Origin: Salinicola halophilus
GTDB lineage: Bacteria > Pseudomonadota > Gammaproteobacteria > Pseudomonadales > Halomonadaceae
Length of the DNA: 64,000 nucleotides
Reading direction: 5' to 3'
Assembly: GCF_003206155.1 (NCBI RefSeq)
Contig: NZ_PZJV01000001.1
Span: forward strand, 1,592,270 to 1,656,269
Positions 8,004 to 16,539 of the stretch are shown one piece after another. The stretch's first letter is position 1. Each line of letters opens with the position of its first letter. A model generated the notes under the pieces. The model worked only from the letters and a program-made list of their open reading frames with translations, had not been told where the DNA came from and made no database searches. The translations under genes and the position numbers were made by a program.

Positions 8004-9905
8004 CTAGATCGGCCCGCCCAGTCGCTGCGACAGCCGTTCGTCGGCGCGGGACTTGAGTTCGCACACGCGCTGCAAAAGCATCTCCCGCTTCGCTACGCCC
8101 GGGGGAATCGGCTCGCCGAAGGAGAGCACGACCCGCGCCCGAAGACGATTCGGACGCTTGGTCAGGGCCTTGCCGTCCTTGTTCGAGGTCCACGACCCCC
8201 AAAGCCCCGACAGAGACGCCGGCACTACCGTTACCGGGTCTCGCGCCAGCACCAGGTCGAGCCCGCGGCGGAAGGCGTGAACTTCACCATCGGGACTCAG
8301 CCGCCCTTCGGGAAATATCATCACCACTTCGCCGTTGCGCAGCGCTCGGCTCACCTCGTCCAGCGCCCGGCGCACGCCCCCCGGATCTCGGCGATCCGAA
8401 TCCACCGGAATGGCGCCCGCGATCCGAAAGAACCAGTTCAACCACGGCGTTTCGTAGATCGGCCGATCCATCATGAAGCGAAGCGGTCGCGGGCAGCCGC
8501 CGCCGAGCACCAGCGCGTCCATGAAGCTGACATGGTTGCAGACGACCAGCGCCGCCCCGGTAGCGGGCACGTGCTCGCGGCCGCGAAAGCGTAGCCGATA
8601 GAGCACGCGGATCAGCGCGAAGATCGCCAGACGCAGCGCGGGTCGCGGGTTGCGTATCAGCACGCCGATTCCCACCAGCAGCGACAGCCAGCCAAGCCCA
8701 TAGAAAAGCACCTTCAGCGAGAGCGCGAAGACGCTCAGCACTACGATGCCGGTCACGGCCGAGCCGATCATGAACAGTGCATTGAGGATGTTGTTAGCGG
8801 CAATCATGCGGGCACGCCGGGCCGGCGGACTCGCCAGCTGCATCAGCGTATAGAGCGGTACGCTGTAGAGCCCGCCGCCCATGCCGATCAGCGCCAGCAG
8901 GGTACTCATCTGCCAGAACTCGGTCATCGTCAAAAGCTGGGAAAGCGCCAACGGGTCGCCGGGTATCGCCGGCTGCGCCGCCAGCTCGATACCCGATACA
9001 CCGATGATCAGCGCCCCCATCGGCACCAGTCCGATTTCCAGGCGCCCCACGGAGAGCCGGGCGCAGAGCAGTGCACCGCCGCCGACACCGAAGGCGAAAG
9101 CCCCGAGCAGGAAGCTGACCGCGGCCTCGTCGCCGTTGACGATGTCGCGCACCCAGGCCGGCAGCTGGGTCAGATAGCAGGCCCCCAGGAACCAGAAGAA
9201 ACTGATACCGAGCAGCGCCAGCCGTAGTCGAGGCTGGCGCAGACCGTCGCGGAGCACGCCAACGGTTCCGGAGAAGGGGCGCCACGCCGCTCGTCCCGGC
9301 TCGACCGCCGGCGCCGATGGCACGGCCAGGCTCGCCGCCAGCCCCAAAAGCGCGATCGCCACCAGCGCCAGGGCCACTGTCCCTCGTCCCAGCGAGCCCG
9401 GGAGCACGGTGAGCGCCCCCGCCAATAGCGTCCCCAGCAGAATCGACACGAAGGTGCCCAGATTGACCCAGGCATTGCCCCGCACCAGCTCGGTCGCGGC
9501 CAGATGCTGCGGCAGGATGGCGTACTTTACCGGGCCGAACAGTGCCGACTGGGTCCCCATCATGAACAGCAACGCCAGCAGCAGCCCGAAGAGTTCGAAC
9601 CATATCGCCGCCGCTGCCGCGAGCATGGTGGCGAGTTCGAGCAGCTTGAGTCGCCGGATCAGGCGCTGCTTGTCGAGATGGTCGGCAAGCGCCCCGCCCC
9701 AGGCAGAGAAGAGAAAGAACGGCAGGATGAAAAGGCCCGCTGCGAGATTGTTGAGCAGCCCCGTGTCCCACCCGTAACGGGGGGCGGCGACGAACGTCAG
9801 CAGCAGCAGCAGGACCTGCTTGAAAAGATTGTCGTTGAAGGCGCCGAGCGCCTGAGTCCAGAAAAAGGGTGCGAAACGGCGCTCGCCGAGCAGCCCGCCC
9901 GTCAC
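8004..9905 (-). CDS. MFS lysophospholipid transporter fused to 1-acylglycerol-3-phosphate acyltransferase domain
   Basis: 633 residues. Residues 1-400 form an LplT-like major facilitator domain (RRFAPFFWTQALGAFNDNLF at the start, 11-12 helices). Residues about 420-620 form a PlsC acyltransferase with the HX4D motif in CNHVSFMDALV and the IFPEGRLSPDGE block. By analogy with E. coli LplT and Aas, it likely brings lysophospholipid across the inner membrane and re-acylates it. The acyl-ACP ligase domain of Aas is missing here. The start is GTG at 9905, overlapping the TetR stop in a GTGA (9902-9905), which implies translational coupling. The 48 upstream in-frame codons belong to the tetR region in another frame. 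Confidence 0.9.
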   Translation of the reverse strand: MTGGLLGERRFAPFFWTQALGAFNDNLFKQVLLLLLTFVAAPRYGWDTGLLNNLAAGLFILPFFLFSAWGGALADHLDKQRLIRRLKLLELATMLAAAAAIWFELFGLLLALLFMMGTQSALFGPVKYAILPQHLAATELVRGNAWVNLGTFVSILLGTLLAGALTVLPGSLGRGTVALALVAIALLGLAASLAVPSAPAVEPGRAAWRPFSGTVGVLRDGLRQPRLRLALLGISFFWFLGACYLTQLPAWVRDIVNGDEAAVSFLLGAFAFGVGGGALLCARLSVGRLEIGLVPMGALIIGVSGIELAAQPAIPGDPLALSQLLTMTEFWQMSTLLALIGMGGGLYSVPLYTLMQLASPPARRARMIAANNILNALFMIGSAVTGIVVLSVFALSLKVLFYGLGWLSLLVGIGVLIRNPRPALRLAIFALIRVLYRLRFRGREHVPATGAALVVCNHVSFMDALVLGGGCPRPLRFMMDRPIYETPWLNWFFRIAGAIPVDSDRRDPGGVRRALDEVSRALRNGEVVMIFPEGRLSPDGEVHAFRRGLDLVLARDPVTVVPASLSGLWGSWTSNKDGKALTKRPNRLRARVVLSFGEPIPPGVAKREMLLQRVCELKSRADERLSQRLGGPI

Positions 9906-10516
9906 GGCGCGTCCGGCAGATGGCGCAGGCCATTCAGCGTGGTACCGAGAAGCTGATCGATCAGCCCTTCGACCTCCATCGGCTGCCCCTGCCAATACCC
10001 GAGCCGATCGTTGAGGCCGAGCTGGACCAGACCGTGAACGCTTCCCCACAGGGTACGGGCCATGCGGCGAGCGCTGGCGTCGTCGAGCGCCGGCTGATGG
10101 CGCTTTAGCGCGCTCTCGACGCGCACGAAGAGCGCTTCGATGATATGACTCTGGCGCGCGTCGAGCTCGCCCTCTTCGGCCAGCGGGAACTCGAACAGCA
10201 TCTGCCAGCGGTGCGACTCATGACGGGCGAACTGCCAGTACGCTCGCGCCAGGGCCTTGAGCTGAGGCTCGGGCTCGGTACCCTCGAGTTCCGCGACCGC
10301 CGCACCCATGCGATCCAGCGTCTCGACGTTGACGTACTGCAACAGGTTACTGAAGCTGCCGTAGAGCTTGAGTAGCGTACTGGGCGCGCAGCCCACGTCG
10401 CGCGCCAGAGAGCGCAGCGACAGGGTATGTACGGGGTTTTCACGCAGCCAAACGTCACAGGCTTCCATGACCTGAGCATGGAGCGCCTCGGGGGCGTGCT
10501 GTCGTGGACGAGCCAT
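9902..10516 (-). CDS. TetR/AcrR family transcriptional regulator
   Basis: 204 residues. The N-terminal helix-turn-helix (residues about 25-60: HTLSLRSLARDVGCAPSTLL followed by KLYGSFSNLLQYV) is typical of TetR. The C-terminal part (AYWQFARHESHRWQMLFEFP) resembles the TetR_C/WHG ligand-binding class. It overlaps the transporter-acyltransferase gene by four bases, so it probably regulates its own operon in response to a lipid-like ligand; that is inference. The start MARPRQHAPEAL lies beside an AT-rich upstream region. Confidence 0.9.
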   Translation of the reverse strand: MARPRQHAPEALHAQVMEACDVWLRENPVHTLSLRSLARDVGCAPSTLLKLYGSFSNLLQYVNVETLDRMGAAVAELEGTEPEPQLKALARAYWQFARHESHRWQMLFEFPLAEEGELDARQSHIIEALFVRVESALKRHQPALDDASARRMARTLWGSVHGLVQLGLNDRLGYWQGQPMEVEGLIDQLLGTTLNGLRHLPDAP

Positions 10517-10798
10517 CGAATCCCTCGCTCGAAAAATAGTCAGCGCCGCCGATTGCCGGGGTGCAGGAATCTTGTTATCGAATTAAAATCGAACAGTGTT
10601 TCCAGCATATCTTCTCGACGTGTAAACGCAAGTATCCTCGCCATGCGCTCGGCGGCGCGATCGTCTCTTTGGTCGTAGACCGACGACGGTTGCTCGTCGA
10701 CCGACGGATGCTCTCATCGGCGATGACCGACGAGATCGATGCCTGGCTCGTCCGGCCTCGACGCTACCGCCCCCACCCGACTCAACCCAGGAGAGCCC
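10517..10798. promoter_or_regulatory. Divergent promoter region between tetR and the SRAP-family gene
   Basis: 282 bases, AT-rich near 10570-10600 (ATCGAATTAAAATCGAAC). It must hold the tetR promoter and perhaps its operator. No clean palindrome and no LexA-type CTG-N10-CAG site was found. AGGAGA near the right end is the ribosome site of the downstream gene. Confidence 0.4.
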
Positions 10799-11479
10799 AT
10801 GCCCGGCCGGCTACATATCGACGATTGGACGCGATATTCGGCGCTTCCTCGCATCGAACGCGACGAAGTGCCGACGCTCAGCCCCAACGTCGCCCCGAGA
10901 AGCTGGCTCACCCTGCTGCGCTTCGATGCAGGCCGGGTGCTGTTGCGCGACGCCTTCTGGGGCCTGACCCCCTCCTGGCTCAAGGTCCTGGATCATGCGC
11001 CGCACCTGGCGCGAGCGGAATCCCTCGACGAGCGACGCATGTTTCGCGACGCCCTCGCCACGCGTCGCTGCGTCGTGCCGGTCACCGGCGTCTATGTGTG
11101 GCAGCAGCGCGTTCGAGGCAAGCAGCCCTATCTCGTTACCCATACCGACCGCGCGCCAATGCTGTTGGCGGGACTGTGGACGCGGTATACCCTCGATGCC
11201 GGCCCCTCACGGGACTCCTGTGCGCTGATCACGGTCGCCGCGTCGCCCTTCATCGCGCCGCTGAGCGAGCGCTTTCCGGCGCTGATCGACCCCGAGCAGC
11301 TCAAGCGCTGGCTCGATCCGGCGACCCCACTGGCCGACGTGAAAGCGCTGATTGCCAGCGCGCCCGAATCGCTGCTGGGGGCATTTCCGGTTTCCAAGGC
11401 GATCAACGACCCGGCCGAGCAGGCGTGGGCGAGCGCCTACCCGATCGGCGCGATGCAGGTCTGCCCGCAGGATGCGTGA
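10799..11479 (+). CDS. SRAP-family (YedK/HMCES-like) protein lacking catalytic residues
   Basis: 226 residues from the ATG at 10799, with AGGAGA just upstream. SRAP proteins such as YedK and HMCES crosslink to abasic sites in single-stranded DNA through Cys2. The fold is recognisable: MPGRL in place of MCGRF, PNVAP (residues 29-33), FWGLTPSW, ARAES (71-75), and FPALIDPEQLKRWL near 159. But Cys2 is Pro2. By alignment to E. coli YedK from memory, Asn75 is Leu70, Glu105 is Val100 (TGVYVW instead of GWFEW) and His160 is Ser156; only the Arg of the ARAES segment is kept. It is an intact gene without stops, so it is likely a pseudoenzyme that may still bind DNA. Confidence 0.85.
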   Translation: MPGRLHIDDWTRYSALPRIERDEVPTLSPNVAPRSWLTLLRFDAGRVLLRDAFWGLTPSWLKVLDHAPHLARAESLDERRMFRDALATRRCVVPVTGVYVWQQRVRGKQPYLVTHTDRAPMLLAGLWTRYTLDAGPSRDSCALITVAASPFIAPLSERFPALIDPEQLKRWLDPATPLADVKALIASAPESLLGAFPVSKAINDPAEQAWASAYPIGAMQVCPQDA

Positions 11480-11548
11480 GCCAAGCCCCACTTCGATCGT
11501 TTCCTTTTCATCGCGACGTTTGTCATCCGACTTTTTGCAGGAGTTTTC

Positions 11549-14446
11549 ATGGGCAAGCCGAAGACCGATTCACGCAGGGCGCGCCGCTGGCTGGCGCCTG
11601 CCTGTCTGCTGGTAGCGATCGCCGCCGACCAGAGCGCCCTTGCACAGACCCCACAGGTTGCCGCGAGTGCGGACAGCGCCACCGAGACGTCGACGTCCGC
11701 CGAGAGCAAAACGCCGATCCAGAGCCCCAACGACAGCCGCGACTACCGCGCGCTGACGCTCGACAACGGCCTCGAGGCACTGCTGATCAGCGACTCCGCG
11801 GCCGACAAGGCCGCCGCGGCGATGGACGTCTCCGTGGGCAGCGACTACGACCCCGAAGACATGCCGGGACTCGCCCACTTCCTCGAACACATGCTGTTCC
11901 TTGGGACCGAAGGCTACCCCGACCCCGATGGCTATCAGCGCTTCATCAGCCAGAACGGTGGCTCGCACAACGCCTTCACTGCCGCCCAGGACACCAACTA
12001 TTTTTTCGACGTCGAGCCGGACGCCTTTTCCGAAGCGCTGGACCGTTTCTCCCAGTTCTTCGTCTCACCCCAGTTCGACGCCGACTACGTCGATCGCGAA
12101 CGCCATGCGGTGAACTCCGAATACCAGGCGCGCCGCGACGACGATGCCCGACGTATCAACGAAGCCCTCGGCCGCGCGTTCAACCCCGCGCATCCCGTCA
12201 ATCACTTCTCCGTGGGCAGCCTGGAGACGCTCAACGGCGATCGACGACCGCTGCGTCAGGCCCTGCTCGACTTCTATCAGAAGCACTACGACGCCAACGT
12301 CATGCACCTGGCCGTGCTCGCCCCCGAACCGCTGGACACGCTCGAGGCCCAGGTACGCGAGCGCTTCGACGCCGTGCCGGATCGTGATCTCGAGGCCCCG
12401 CGGGTCGAAGTGCCGCTGACGCGCGACGATGACCTTCCGGCCGAGCTGCGCGTCCAGAGCCTGGAGAATCGCCACACCCTCGAGTTTTTGTTCCCGATCG
12501 ACGACCCGGTCGATGACTACGCCGACAAGCCTGCCAGCTACCTTGCCAACCTGCTGGGCCACGAAGGGGAAGGCAGTCTGCTGGCGCGGCTACGTCAAGC
12601 CGGCTGGGCGGACGGTCTGTCGGCCGGCACGCGCAGCGCCGACGGCCAGAGTGCGCTGTTCGACGTCTCGATCAGTCTCACCGACGCCGGCACGCAGCAT
12701 CTCGATGCGATCCAGGCGAGCCTGTTCGATCAGGTCGCGCGCATCCGTCGCGACGGCGTCGCGAAATGGCGTTTCGACGAGCAGGCCGCGTTGGCGGAAC
12801 AGAACTTCCGATTCCAGCAGCGCAGCGAACCGATGCAGACCGTCAGCGCGCTGGCCATGAACATGGCCTACTACCCGCTCGTCGACGTCCAGTACGCCCC
12901 CTACCGCATGGACGATTTCGACCCGGATGCCATCGAGGCGATCCTCTCGCGGCTGACGCCCAACAATCTGCTGCGGGTCTACAGCGCCCCCGACGTCGAA
13001 GGTGACGAGACGACGACCTACTTCGACGCGCCCTACACGCTGACGCGTCTCGACGGCTGGCCTGCGGCCAATGCTCTCGACGGACTCGGCCTGCCCCAGC
13101 CCAATCCCTACATCGCCGAAGATCTGAGCCTCGAGTCGCTCGAGACGACCGGACCCACGGCGCTGGTGGACTCTCCCACCACCGAGATCTGGCATCAGCC
13201 CACCAGCGAATTCGGCTCGCCCCGCGTCGAGTGGCGCTTCAGCCTGCAGAATCCGCACGCGGCCGATACGCCGCGCGACGCGGCACTGACCCGCCTGCTC
13301 GCGGGCTGGCTCAACGACGGGCTCAACGAGCGGTTCTATCCGGCGACGCTCGCAGGCCAGGAGTTCACGGCCTATGCCCATGGGCGGGGCATGACGCTCG
13401 CCTTCTCCGGCTGGCGCGATCATCAGTCACGTTTGATGGAGACCGTGGTCGACCAGATGAAGAACGCACCGATCAGCGAGGCGAGCGTCGAACGCGTCAA
13501 GCAGGGCCTGGAGCGCAGCTGGCGTAACGCGCCGCAGGATGCCCTCTACAGCCAAGTGCGTGAGACCTTGAGCGAGGCGCTGATTCGCCCGCAGGCGAGC
13601 AGGCGAGCGATGCTCCAGGCGATCGACGACCTCGGCGTCGAGGACGTACGCCGCTATCGAGACGCCTTTCTCGGTGCGCTCTACGTGCAGGCGCTCGCCG
13701 TCGGCGATCTCGACGCCACGCTTGCCAAGCGCGAGGGCCTGACGGTCGCCAACGCCCTGGCCCCGACCCTCACTGCCGCCGATATCCCCAGACTGACGCC
13801 GCTGGCCGTACCCGCGAATCCGCCACGTCTGCATCCCGAGAGTGCCCGCGGCGACTCGGCGCTGCTGCGCTACCTGCAGGGCTCGGACCGGAGTCGCGAC
13901 ACCCAGGCCAAGCTCGCCGTCATCGGTCAGTTGATCGGCACGCCGTTCTTCGCGCAGCTGCGCACCGACGAGCAGCTCGGCTACATCGTCAGCGCCGGCT
14001 ATGCGCCGCTGCTCGACGGTCCCGGGCTGATGATGCTGGTGCAGTCGCCGAACACCGCAAGCCGGACGATCGGTGAGCGAATCGATGCGTTTCTCGATGA
14101 GTTCGACACCCGCATCGCCTCGCTCAGCGAGGCCGATCTCGCGCCCTACCGCCAGGCCGTACGTCAGGCGCTACTCCAGCGCGACCAGTCGCTGTCGGGG
14201 CGCGCCGAGCGGCTGTGGCAGAATCTTGCCTATCCCGATGCGGATTTCGAACGCCGTCGGCATCTTGCCGAGCGAGTCGATGCGGTGACGCTGGAAGAGG
14301 TTCAGGCCGCCTGGCAATCGCTTCGCCAGTCGCCGCCGCTGAGCGTGAGCTTCGATGCCGGTGACGACGTCAGCGACGTGGCCGCCGTGACGAGCGGCTT
14401 CGAACCGCTGCCGCGTGACGCCGATAGCGTGAGCGGGGCCGAGTAG
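11549..14446 (+). CDS. Periplasmic M16 (pitrilysin/insulinase) family zinc peptidase
   Basis: 965 residues, the length of protease III (PtrA). An N-terminal signal peptide (about residues 1-33, ending SALAQ) directs it to the periplasm. The inverted zinc motif HFLEH is at residues 110-114 (HFLEHMLFLGTEGYP), with the distal Glu in VNSEYQARR near residue 191. An active M16 half is followed by a middle domain and an inactive C-terminal half (LRTDEQLGYIVSAGY). It degrades peptides. AGGAG lies five bases before the ATG. The gene is likely monocistronic; the tail-to-tail gap with ttcA holds a two-way terminator. Confidence 0.92.
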   Translation: MGKPKTDSRRARRWLAPACLLVAIAADQSALAQTPQVAASADSATETSTSAESKTPIQSPNDSRDYRALTLDNGLEALLISDSAADKAAAAMDVSVGSDYDPEDMPGLAHFLEHMLFLGTEGYPDPDGYQRFISQNGGSHNAFTAAQDTNYFFDVEPDAFSEALDRFSQFFVSPQFDADYVDRERHAVNSEYQARRDDDARRINEALGRAFNPAHPVNHFSVGSLETLNGDRRPLRQALLDFYQKHYDANVMHLAVLAPEPLDTLEAQVRERFDAVPDRDLEAPRVEVPLTRDDDLPAELRVQSLENRHTLEFLFPIDDPVDDYADKPASYLANLLGHEGEGSLLARLRQAGWADGLSAGTRSADGQSALFDVSISLTDAGTQHLDAIQASLFDQVARIRRDGVAKWRFDEQAALAEQNFRFQQRSEPMQTVSALAMNMAYYPLVDVQYAPYRMDDFDPDAIEAILSRLTPNNLLRVYSAPDVEGDETTTYFDAPYTLTRLDGWPAANALDGLGLPQPNPYIAEDLSLESLETTGPTALVDSPTTEIWHQPTSEFGSPRVEWRFSLQNPHAADTPRDAALTRLLAGWLNDGLNERFYPATLAGQEFTAYAHGRGMTLAFSGWRDHQSRLMETVVDQMKNAPISEASVERVKQGLERSWRNAPQDALYSQVRETLSEALIRPQASRRAMLQAIDDLGVEDVRRYRDAFLGALYVQALAVGDLDATLAKREGLTVANALAPTLTAADIPRLTPLAVPANPPRLHPESARGDSALLRYLQGSDRSRDTQAKLAVIGQLIGTPFFAQLRTDEQLGYIVSAGYAPLLDGPGLMMLVQSPNTASRTIGERIDAFLDEFDTRIASLSEADLAPYRQAVRQALLQRDQSLSGRAERLWQNLAYPDADFERRRHLAERVDAVTLEEVQAAWQSLRQSPPLSVSFDAGDDVSDVAAVTSGFEPLPRDADSVSGAE

Positions 14447-14483
14447 CCGTACCCGCTGGGCCATCGCGGGAGCGGTGGCTCGA

Positions 14484-14533
14484 TCGCAACGCCAACGGCC
14501 CCGGTCAGTCGCAATGCCAACGGCCCCGGTCGG
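14484..14533. repeat. 25-bp tandem duplication overlapping the terminator
   Basis: Two copies of a 25-base unit (CGCAAYGCCAACGGCCCCGG core) lie at 14484-14508 and 14509-14533, differing at only a few positions. The second copy provides the left arm of the terminator stem; the first is a second, competing left arm. Confidence 0.8.
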
Positions 14534-14554
14534 CTTTCGCCGGCCGGGGCCGTT
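14519..14554. terminator. Bidirectional terminator between M16 peptidase and ttcA
   Basis: An 11-bp stem AACGGCCCCGG (14519-14529) pairs with 14544-14554. The flanking bases are only weakly T-rich on either strand, but the position between convergent genes fits a shared terminator. Confidence 0.75.
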
Positions 14555-14597
14555 CATCGTCATGCTCGCGGTTGTCGAGTCGGCGCAGGGCGGCGCG

Positions 14598-15452
14598 TCA
14601 GGCTTCGCGGGCGAGCAGGTCGAGGGTATCGATGCGCGTCTCACGCATCTGACGCTGCTTCGCCTCCAGCCCTTCGAAATCGAAGAGCTCGCGGTCGGCG
14701 AGCTGCGACGGGGCCACGTTAGTGACCGCCTTGAACATCGTCTCGAGCCTGCCCGGGAACTTGGCCTCCCACTCGGCAAGCATCGCCTTGACGTTCTGAC
14801 GCTGCATGTTCGGCTGCGAGCCGCACAGATTGCAGGGGATGATCGGGAACGCCATGCGCTGAGAGAACTCGGCGATGTCCGCCTCGCGGCAGTAGGCGAG
14901 CGGGCGGATGACGATGTTCTTGCCGTCGTCGGAGAGCAGCTTCGGCGGCATCGACTTCAGCGAGCCCCCGAAGAACATGTTCAGAAACAGCGTCTCGAGA
15001 ATGTCCTCTCGATGGTGACCGAGCGCCACCTTGGTCGCGCCGATCTCCTCGGCATAGCCGTAGAGCGAGCCGCGTCGCAGCCGCGAGCAGAGCGCGCAGG
15101 TCGTCTTGCCTTCAGGGGTCTTCTCTTTTACCACCGAGTAGGTGTCGCGCTCGAGGATGTGGTAAGCCACGCCCTTGGCGTCGAGATACTCGGGTAGCAC
15201 GTGCTCGGGGAAGCCGGGCTGCTTCTGGTCGAGATTGACGGCGACGAGCTCGAAGTTCACCGGGGCGTTGCGCTGCAGATTCAGCAGGATCTCCAGCATG
15301 GTGTAGGAGTCCTTGCCGCCGGAGAGGCAGACCATCACTTTGTCGCCTTCGTGGATCATGCCGTAGTCGATGATCGCGTTGCCGACCTGGCGCCGCAGGC
15401 GCTTCTGCAGCTTGTTGAATTCGAGTTTCTGGGTATCGGTAGATGCTTGCAT
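14598..15452 (-). CDS. ttcA: tRNA 2-thiocytidine(32) synthetase TtcA
   Basis: 284 residues from the ATG at 15452. TtcA thiolates C32 in some tRNAs using ATP and a [4Fe-4S] cluster. The PP-loop CLSGGKDSY is near residue 47, the [10 protein letters not shown] pair of cysteines lies mid-protein and [11 protein letters not shown] follows, all diagnostic of TtcA, as are the [16 protein letters not shown] and [20 protein letters not shown] blocks. An ATG five codons upstream (15467) is also possible; neither start has a clear ribosome site. Confidence 0.96.
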   Translation of the reverse strand: MQASTDTQKLEFNKLQKRLRRQVGNAIIDYGMIHEGDKVMVCLSGGKDSYTMLEILLNLQRNAPVNFELVAVNLDQKQPGFPEHVLPEYLDAKGVAYHILERDTYSVVKEKTPEGKTTCALCSRLRRGSLYGYAEEIGATKVALGHHREDILETLFLNMFFGGSLKSMPPKLLSDDGKNIVIRPLAYCREADIAEFSQRMAFPIIPCNLCGSQPNMQRQNVKAMLAEWEAKFPGRLETMFKAVTNVAPSQLADRELFDFEGLEAKQRQMRETRIDTLDLLAREA

Positions 15453-16272
15453 GGTCGAACGACACATAGGGGATATGAAGGCGGCCCTATGCTATCACCC
15501 TGTCCCACGGCTTACGATGCCGCGGCGGCGCAGGGGCGCTCCACCCGCCACTGCCGCTTCTCTCATCCCGCTGCGTCCCTCTGACCGGGCGCGCTTGCTT
15601 TCGAATGGCGGAGCGCCCCGCTTTCCCTGCCGTGAAGCGTGAGGAAACGCCAGCAAGACGGCGCGCGACGAGGGTCACACCCGCGCTACCAGACGCTAAC
15701 GACGTCGGCTTGCGCCTTCGTTCTTTCGCTGAAGACAATGCCCATCCAGGGACCTGTTCTCCGGAAGGGTGACGAGCATTAACGACGTCATCGTCGGCGC
15801 TTAAATCCGACTATTCGGCCTCTATCGATCGATGGCTACTGCGACGTTGTCCCCATCGAATCATTCGATAACTCAATAAAAGCACACTACCGACTAGCGC
15901 CTTTCATGGCGGATTGACACACAGTCGCATGCTCGTCCCGATCTTGTTTGTCTCAATCGATTCAGCCAACCCTGCGCGGCGTTTTTTCGCATCAACGCTC
16001 GGGCGATGCGCCCCGCAGGCCGCCGAGTGATTCAGGATGCGCGTCACGATACTAAGGTAGGATTTTTAACTTCTTGTTTCTGCTTCTCAATGTCGCTACC
16101 GAATCTTAACCGGCAAGCGTGATCTCAAGCGCTGCCCATGGGTTCACGAGGTGAGAAACGGTTCTAGCCGTTTTTCGACAATAAAAAGCGAGAAATGACC
16201 GGTCGATCGCGAGTCTGGTCTCGACACGACCGAACAAGCAGTTCCCATTCGACTGATGCGGAGAACAAGAAT
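15453..16272. other. 820-base gene-free leader region between ttcA and the symporter operon
   Basis: No convincing gene is seen. The left part is GC-rich; the part from about 15840 is AT-richer and probably regulatory for the plus-strand symporter operon. A perfect -35 hexamer TTGACA is at 15914-15919 but has no good -10 at normal spacing. A short hairpin with a T-run lies at 16156-16175. The region also contains the ttcA promoter on its left side. Confidence 0.5.
16156..16175 (+). promoter_or_regulatory. Short hairpin with T-run in the symporter leader
   Basis: AAACGG and CCGTTT pair around a six-base loop (TTCTAG), followed by TTC. It resembles a weak terminator or attenuator about 100 bases before the small symporter subunit gene. 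Stability is low (6 bp). Confidence 0.3.
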
Positions 16273-16533
16273 ATGGCAGATGACAAATCCAACGCTGCTG
16301 CCTACTGGAAGGCGAACCTTCGCCTGATAACCGGCTGTCTGATCGTATGGGCGCTGGCCTCCTATGGCTGCGCCATTCTGCTGCGCCCCTTGCTTGCCGG
16401 CATCGCCATCGGCGGCACGGACCTGGGCTTCTGGTTCGCACAGCAGGGATCCATTCTGGTCTTCATCGGATTGATCTTCTTTTATGCCTGGAAAATGAAC
16501 CGGCTGGACAAACAATTCGGTCTCGGGGAGTAA
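16273..16533 (+). CDS. DUF4212 small subunit of sodium:solute symporter (VC_2704-like)
   Basis: 86 residues from the ATG at 16273, with two predicted membrane helices (LITGCLIVWALASYGCAILL and ILVFIGLIFFYAWKMNRLD). DUF4212 proteins are encoded just before VC_2705-type sodium symporters and are thought to be their accessory subunit. The large-subunit gene starts six bases after this stop, so the two are translated together. The open frame continues 26 codons upstream, but the Lys/Asp-rich MADDKSNAAAYWKANLR start is typical. Confidence 0.93.
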   Translation: MADDKSNAAAYWKANLRLITGCLIVWALASYGCAILLRPLLAGIAIGGTDLGFWFAQQGSILVFIGLIFFYAWKMNRLDKQFGLGE

Positions 16534-16539
16534 TCCGGC

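Noticed and set aside
10573..10595. TetR operator palindrome
   Set aside because: Only the outer TGTT/AACA pairs are symmetric; the inner bases do not match, so it is not convincing.
10561..12387. Plus-strand open frame of 608 codons
   Set aside because: It crosses the SRAP gene and the start of the M16 gene in another frame and has an Arg/Pro-rich composition without recognisable domains.
15487..15738. Minus-strand open frame of 83 codons upstream of ttcA
   Set aside because: There is no ribosome site and no recognisable pattern; the composition is Arg/Ser-rich noise.
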